Assembly: GCA_963932465.1 (NCBI GenBank)
Contig: OZ010799.1
Span: 160,452,761-160,516,760 of the forward strand
Origin: Maratus speciosus
Lineage: Eukaryota > Arthropoda > Arachnida > Araneae > Salticidae
Direction of reading: 5' to 3'
DNA: 64,000 bases
Shown here one piece after another: positions 58,199-64,000 of this stretch. The notes under the pieces were generated by a model, which was given only the letters and a program-made list of their open reading frames with translations, was not told where the DNA came from and searched no databases. A program made the position numbers and the translations under genes. Positions within the stretch are counted from its first letter, which is position 1. The number at the start of each line of letters is the position of its first letter.

Positions 58199-58665
58199 CT
58201 TCAACCGCTATGTATTTTTAATTTGTTTTTGCTGTAAGAATTGGTCTTATCCAAAACTTGTCTATATAGATGTTGTAGACAATATTAAGAAGATATATGA
58301 TAAATTCATGGGGATTTTAAATCTTTTGAATTGAGGGAGTTATGGATTTTTTTCTTCTTCAAACGCCCTTCTTGTTTTCGTTTTTAATTTTTTTTGCGGT
58401 ACGAATTGGTCCTATCAAAAATTTGTGAATATAAAAGTTGTAGATAATGTTTAGGAGATTCATGATAAAATTAATTGGATTTGATATCTTGAGAATTAAC
58501 GAAGTTATGATTTTTTTTCTCCCAAAAACCCTATTTTTTGCACCCCTTGAGCCCATTTTTAACTTTATCAAAAATATGTGACACATAAATTTTTGGCCCT
58601 ATTTTTAGACGTAATAAAAAATTTAAACTGATTTGATATGTACAAAAATTAAGAAGTTATGGGGG
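58199..58665. repeat. ~160-bp degenerate tandem repeat, two to three copies
   Basis: Copies begin near 58199 and 58355, with a poor third near 58530. They share GAATTGGTC-TATC-AAAA and AGTTGTAGATAAT-type strings. Non-coding. Confidence 0.6.
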
Positions 58666-58725
58666 ATATGAATTTGGAAGAGATTGGTGCAGAATTGTTG
58701 AAGTTATCGTGTCCAGAAGAAAGTG

Positions 58726-58733
58726 ATATATAT

Positions 58734-58766
<33 letters not shown>

Positions 58767-58767
58767 A
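58726..58767 (+). repeat. (TA)n(CA)n(TA)n microsatellite
   Basis: Compound dinucleotide repeat. Confidence 0.95.
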
Positions 58768-59385
58768 AGTTTTTTACTGAGGGTGGTTTTGGGCTCTAGG
58801 GGTCATGATCGGTGTAGATCTGCAAAAAGTTTTCAGAAATTCCAAGATAGGAACGACGCCAATAGGTAGTATTTCATACGAAATCTACCTAAAACCATAA
58901 ATCGAAATGTTTTAAGTGAACATTGCCCAAACTATAGCAGTAACTGTAAAAGAAAAAGTCATGGGGAGAATATAATAAGAAATGAATACAAGCAGAAAAC
59001 AAGGAAGGATTCTGGGGGGTTTTTTTTGTTTTTTTTTTTTTAATTTAGTGTCATCTCCGATGAAGAAAAAAAAAATAATATTATTGCAAGGTGGAACCCG
59101 TCAAATTCCGGCGAAAGAAAATCTTTAAGAAGGACCTGTTTCATTAATTCATAATAAACGTACAAAATTAGTTTCAATGAAAAATGAATCTTGTATTAGT
59201 TAGTCTAACACTCAAACAAATATTATTTTAGCCTAAAGGCAACTGCTTTTCTATAGACACGCTCTAATTTTTTGTAAAACTTTGCGTTTTATCAGTGTGT
59301 GATTTCAATAGCGTTATTTGCAAAAGTGAAGCATTTCCACCTGTGAAGAATTTCAAAGCCGCTGGAGTGAAAAAGATGCAATTCT
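58768..59385. other. AT-rich non-coding DNA
   Basis: No element recognised apart from a T-rich run near 59015-59045. Confidence 0.4.
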
Positions 59386-59589
59386 ACAAAACATACATCC
59401 ATGTTCAAAATTAAGAGAATTTTCAGATTTGGTCTATTATCTCGAGAATTAATGGACAGATTTTAATGAAATTAGGTATGTACATAGATTGATATAATGC
59501 AACCTTTGGTTGAAATAACCACACAACACAAAAAAAATTAATATCTCAAAAATAAGTTGAGATGCACTTTTCAAACAAATTGCAGTTAA
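59386..59589. repeat. 204-bp repeat, copy 1
   Basis: Begins ACAAAACATACATCCATG and ends TTGCAGTTAA. About 98% identical to the copy at 60226-60428 in the same orientation. Confidence 0.9.
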
Positions 59590-60099
59590 AAGTACTTTTT
59601 TCTCTAATATGAAGATATAAAAATTGAAAATGTGCGATTCTTAAAAGTTTAAAAAATTGCAGTAGCAGTTATGAGTACTTAACAGTACAATAATACATTT
59701 GCTTCGTTTTACGGCTGGCTTATGTTACGTAACGTTATTTTTTAGTAATGACACTCTAATTGTTGCCTGTATAGCAATAGCGTATCGTGGTAAAAAATTG
59801 TCATAGGGAAAAAATCAAGTAAATTTCACTAGAAAAAAGTAAAATATTAAGTTAAGTAGCAAAGTTAATTTAAAAAGGTCTGGGATCTAGGAGAAATCAT
59901 TAAAAAAGTCTTTTTTGGTGTGAAAATCCAACTACTTTAAATGTCGGTAAAAGTAAAACTCATTTAAAATACCTATGAAAGTTAAAAATGATGTACAGTA
60001 GAGCGTCGATTATCGGAACTCCAACTAATCGAACTTCCTATTATCCGAACATCCTATTTGTCCTTTTTTTTGACCGAACTCCCAATAATCCATTGGCTT

Positions 60100-60710
60100 G
60101 GAATAAAATTTTAAAGAAAGAAAAAACTGATAGTGGATCAGGAAATGAAGAATTTAAAACAATAAAGGAGATGGGATGAATCCTAAGCTATGAAGAAAGT
60201 GAAATTAACGAGAGGTTAAGTAGTGACAAAACATACATCCATGTTCAAAATTAAGAGAATTTTCAGATTTGGTCTATTATCTCGAGAATTAATGGACAGA
60301 TTTTAATGAAATTAGGTATGTACATAGGTTGATATAATGCAACCTTTGGTTGAAATAACCAAACAACACAAAAAAATTAATGTCTCAAAAATAAGTTGAG
60401 ATGCACTTTTCAAACAAATTGCAGTTAACATGATCCTGGACATCAGATTTTAAATGATGATGAAATTTTGGATGAGATTCATAATGAAAAACAAACTGAA
60501 GAAAATGAAAACTAATGCTCTGAAAACAACCTAGGTCCATCACATAACGAAGCCTTTGAATGTTTGGAAACAAATATGAAATGTGGCTCGAACGGCAGAA
60601 AGAACGTTGATACTATTCAACTATTGTATTTAAGAAGTATTAAAGGTATGGCAGCATTGAAATGAATGTCTTCTTTGAAGCAAGTAACAATCAAAAGTTT
60701 TTTCGCTTAC
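60100..60710 (+). pseudogene. C-terminal remnant of a Tigger/jerky-like transposase
   Basis: Before the insertion the frame reads YEESEINERLSSD; after it DPGHQILNDDEILDEIHNEK and, in later frames, EAFECLETNMK, WLERQ, a 'QLLYLRSIK' helix and a terminal SLKQVTIKSFF. This order (acidic region, then the ALxxLExxLxWLERQ helix, then a basic C-terminus) is characteristic of jerky/Tigger transposases. Stops and frameshifts separate the parts, and the HTH and DDE domains are missing. Confidence 0.65.
60226..60428. repeat. 204-bp repeat, copy 2, inserted in the Tigger
   Basis: Differs from copy 1 at only a few positions. TGA is found at both junctions (60223-60226 side and 60431-60433), so removal of the insert restores AGTAGTGATCCTGG in frame. 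Confidence 0.85.
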
Positions 60711-60959
60711 ATTATAATCTCTGGAGTTCAGAAAATGATAAGAAAAGAAAAAAAATCATAAAAATATCACAAACGAAAAAAAAAAAATTTAACATGCCAG
60801 CACTAACTGGTGCTGCCAGCCCTAAGCTTAGATAACGTGTGAAGGTTTTAGTATAGTCAGAAACATCCCTCAAATTGTCTGTCCATTTATCGAAATTTTG
60901 CTTATCCGAACTAGGGTCGATCGCGACTTGTTCGGATAATCGGCGTTCTACTTTATAAG

Positions 60960-62296
60960 CATAAAATACACACTACTGAAACGTGTAACAACGATTCATG
61001 CTTCAATAATTTCATTCAATCCAATTTAACACAGCAGACGAAAGCGAAACGCATGGGAATAAAATTAATATGGGATTAGCTTTCGATAGAATATGGGTGG
61101 GTAGTTACCTGTAGAAGTTTCAACTTCAATGTTGTATTTATATGAGTTAAATTCCAACATAACCTCTTCGCTACCTGGGCACACATATTTGCACCTCTAT
61201 TCTTTTCATTATAAAAGCAAAAGTGTTTGACTTTTTTCACATTTTGACTTCGCTTCTTAATAGCTGAATCTTCTTTGATTTAAAAGCAAATAAATAAATG
61301 GCAACTATTATGCTGATTTATTCATAAAATAAATGTTATTTTCATCTGTGTTAGCGAAATGCCTTCAAGATAGTGTAGCCAAGAATGTGAGAAATTTTCA
61401 TATTTATTTAACTTAAACCCTTGTTTGGACAACCTAGGGTAATGACATTTTGACTACAAAAGAATATATTTCTTATTTTTAAATTTTTTATAAATAAAAA
61501 TATCACACAATAAATTAAAAATTTTTACTTAAAGACGTATACTACATAAAAACACTTTTAAAACATTAAATAAAAATGTTAAAAGTTTAAAAACCAACAA
61601 GTTTCGACCACCCTGTGGTCTTCATCTGGGTCATATTCCAGTAAATGAGAGAAAGAAACTAATAAGTCCGTAAAAATCAGAAAATAAACATACTTTGTTA
61701 AGTACGTCTCGAAACAGCATTATTCCAAAATATCTCTATAACTGCACGCAACCATCCAACCATAGAAGAGAAAAACTTAGAAAAACTGGATTATAAATGA
61801 CGTCAAACTCCTTCAACTTTGAGTTACATTCCGCCTCAGATAGTCCAAACACAACTTATGAATGCCATAGGAAACACCTTCGTTACATACCTCATCTTAT
61901 AAGTGCATTTTATGCCAAAAGTCAGTTTACATTGAATGTACATGAAAAATGTGTACTGACTGCAATAATGATGCACTTTGACTCTTGCATATTCGTAGGG
62001 TAAATACTATTTTTTTTTAAATAAACACTGCATTTCAATTTTCATAATTTGTTGCAACGATAATTTGTAAAAAAAATTGTACACCATTAATTTTTATATT
62101 TAATTAGCAAAATTAACGAACAACCGTTTATTTTGAAGAAAAAAAGTAATTTTTTCTGTATTGAAGTTAAATAATATGAATAAAATAATTTTTTCATGCA
62201 ATTTAATTCACATGTTCCGAAGAGAACTTACAAGGATCTTGTTGGGACAAAATTTAAGTAAAATTCAACCATTAAAGTTATTTTTTTATTCATTTT
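60960..62296. other. AT-rich non-coding DNA
   Basis: No terminal repeats or coding were recognised. The phrase GTTTCGACCACCCTGTGGTC (61601-61620) contains a 6-bp hairpin (GACCAC / GTGGTC), seen in isolation. Confidence 0.4.
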
Positions 62297-62565
62297 TGTT
62301 GTTCTTTCACTAATATTAATTTTCACTAAGTCCGTGGATATTGACAGAACAAACAGTTTATTAAATGAAAACACTGCACAAATACATAACAATTAATTTA
62401 AAGATAAATTTCTCACACAGATTACTTTTTCATAATAACTTCACACAGAATAACGTCTATACTCTTCTATCGTTCGCACGCAGACTGAGTGTGGCGGGAG
62501 AAAAGACTGGCAGTGCGCAGGTATAATGCACATAAAAAAATGTTCGCTCGCCTCTAAACCCAACA
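62297..62565 (-). repeat. Probable Copia 3' LTR
   Basis: On the minus strand it begins TGTTGGGTTTAGAGG directly after a purine-rich tract and ends ACAACA, as many Copia LTRs do. It includes a polyadenylation-like AATAAA variant (TTTAATAAAC). The 5' LTR lies outside the window, so the borders cannot be confirmed. Confidence 0.5.
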
Positions 62566-62675
62566 CACCCCTCCTGCGAGAGATACATTTTTTTTCTTTA
62601 AACAATTCCAAAAAAACACATATACATATATACATACAAAAATTACACACAAATTACATACAATAATTACACATA

Positions 62676-64000
62676 TCATAATAGTGAAATACTTTCCATA
62701 GAATATAACAACTTATCCCCATTTACACCTTTAGTAAGGAAATCAGAAATAATATGTTCACTTTGAACATATTCCAATGAAATAATACCTTCTGACAATA
62801 AATCCCTGACAAAATGAAATCTTAAGTTCATGTGCCTAGATTTATTTGAGGATTTTGTACATTTAATCCACTGTATTGCTGCTTGACTATCAGTGCTTAA
62901 AATTATGGCATCTTTTATAAATTGGTTACAATTTAACTCAGACAATACGTTTACAGTCCATATTATATCCTTACACATTTCTGAAATAGAAAATAATTCT
63001 GCTTCACATGTAGAAAGACTAACACTTTTTTGTTTACGACATTTCCAAGATACTAATGACTTTCCTAACAATACAACTCCCCCTGAAAAAGACTTTCCAT
63101 TTTCTCCATTTCCCCAACTAGCATCTGAACTACTATTTAAATACCCAAATTCGTTGCTGTAAAATAATTTTTTGTCTTTTGTACCTTTTAAATACCTTAA
63201 TACTCTTTTAGCCAAAATGTAATGTCTTTTCTCTGGTTTGTGATTAAATTGAGACAAATAAATTGTGACAAATGATATATCAGGACTATTGGATAAATAT
63301 AAAAGTTCACCAATAATTTCCTGATACATAGTTATGTCAAACAATTCATTTGTTGGAGGAAAACTTTTATCTTAACCTTTAACAATAGGTGTTTTCACAG
63401 ATTTACAATTTTCTAAATTATGTTTTACCAACAATGATTCAATATATTTAACTTGTGACAAACTTATACCCTTTTCATGTTTTTCAATTTCTATACCTAA
63501 AAATATAGAATTCTTATTTTCGTACAATTCAAATACATTTTTAATTTTAGAAACAATATGTTCATACATTGTTTGATTATTACAAAAGATAGCTAAATCA
63601 TCCACATACATACATAATATAAAAATGTTGTCATTTTCAACTTTAATGAATACATAGTTATCAGAAGTTAATTGATTTAATCCAATATTACCGAGTTCCT
63701 CTTTTATTTTTAAATACCAATTTCTACCCGATTGGGGTAATCCATAAATACTCTTTTTCAGTTTACAAACTTTATTAACCCCTATCAGTTTTTCATATCC
63801 AGGTGGTGGTGACATATATAAAGTTTCTTCCAAATCACTGTATAAATATGCTGTTTTTACATCAAAAAACTTAACAATCAAATTTAATTTAGCTGCAAGT
63901 GCAATTAATAATCTAAATGACTCAATATTTACAACAGGTGAATACGATTCAGTATAATCTTTGTTTTTAATTTGATTAAATCCAGCTGCCACTAATCTGG
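62676..64000 (-). pseudogene. pol: Copia pol: reverse transcriptase and RNase H
   Basis: Enters from the window edge with RLVAAGFNQ and YTESYSPVVN, the start of the Copia reverse transcriptase domain. Motifs follow in order: FFDVKTAYLYSDLEE, MSPPPGY, KLKKSIYGLPQSGRNWY, the catalytic MYVDDLAIF, and FLGIEIEK. After an in-frame TAA near 63374 the same frame continues with YQEIIGELLYLS, an RNase H domain with SSSDASWGN and SLSTCEAELFS (its D and E residues) and ends at 62676. The segment DAIILSTDSQAAIQWI supplies a further acidic residue. The single stop separates reverse transcriptase from RNase H; no frameshift was seen, so decay is mild. A GTG codon near the window edge is not a true start. 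Confidence 0.9.

Larger units (their letters stand above)
59996..60953 (+). mobile_element. Tigger/pogo-type element, deleted, with a 205-bp insert
   Basis: Ends CAGTAGAGCGTCGATTATCG and the inverted CGGCGTTCTACTT give an inverted repeat of about 24 bp; TA lies on both sides (59994-59995 and 60954-60955). It holds only the C-terminal part of a transposase, which is itself interrupted by copy 2 of the 204-bp repeat. Confidence 0.8.
62297..64000 (-). mobile_element. Ty1/Copia retrotransposon, 3' part, cut by the window end
   Basis: Contains the end of pol, a purine-rich tract (GCAGGAGGGG at about 62568-62577) and a probable 3' LTR. Its 5' half is beyond position 64000. Confidence 0.8.

Overview
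This is a eukaryotic, strongly AT-rich, repeat-dominated window. It looks like intronic or intergenic DNA of a metazoan, most likely an arthropod; I suspect a chelicerate such as a spider, but the sequence alone does not prove that. Only one piece of an ordinary host gene is convincing: a single thrombospondin type-1 (TSP1) exon on the minus strand at 4370-4531 with good splice sites and phase-1 introns on both sides. No further exon of that gene was recognised, so most of the window may be one of its introns. No bacterial-type operons, CRISPR arrays or intact protein-coding genes were seen.

Layout. 0-4.3 kb: AT-rich DNA with a candidate 340-bp retrocopy, a TTAA-flanked MITE and a 169-bp tandem duplication. 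4.4-4.5 kb: the TSP1 exon. 5.6-5.9 kb: a GA-rich minisatellite. 7.1-9.2 kb: a hAT-like element filled with 32-bp minisatellites. 9.4-12.2 kb: minisatellites, relic satellite monomers and a 108-bp tandem array. 12.66-14.23 kb: two 5'-truncated Penelope-like elements (GIY-YIG end) arranged head to head as a large palindrome, each carrying a hammerhead-ribozyme-like core. 14.2-16.85 kb: three tandem ~646-bp units, the middle one split by a Tigger/pogo element. 18.6-24.6 kb: a foldback MITE, a long-TIR element and a degenerate hAT with its own MITE inside. 25.65-29.1 and 40.0-40.56 kb: one satellite block, split by an 11-kb BEL/Pao retrotransposon whose 3' LTR is itself split by a 4.1-kb modular foldback element. 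45.2-49.6 kb: a Tigger with a ZBED/GTF2IRD2-like hAT inserted in its DNA-binding region. 50.1-51.1 kb: a non-autonomous hAT with a perfect 8-bp target-site duplication. 52.6-53.9 kb: a 147-bp satellite. 54.3-55.5 kb: a long-TIR element. 56.8-58.7 kb: a small hAT-like MITE and tandem duplications. 60.0-61.0 kb: a third Tigger relic containing a 205-bp insertion. 62.3-64 kb: the 3' part of a Copia element running off the window end.

How it fits together: the value of the window is its stratigraphy. Satellite or higher-order units came first; Tigger, Penelope and BEL inserted into them; hAT, foldback and MITE elements inserted into those. In several cases (13.7, 15.4, 29.6, 46.05 and 60.2 kb) the empty site can be read directly because target duplications or an uninterrupted paralogous copy are present. 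All transposon reading frames carry stops, frameshifts or deletions, so none looks autonomous. Boundaries were set by eye from terminal repeats and may be off by a few bases.
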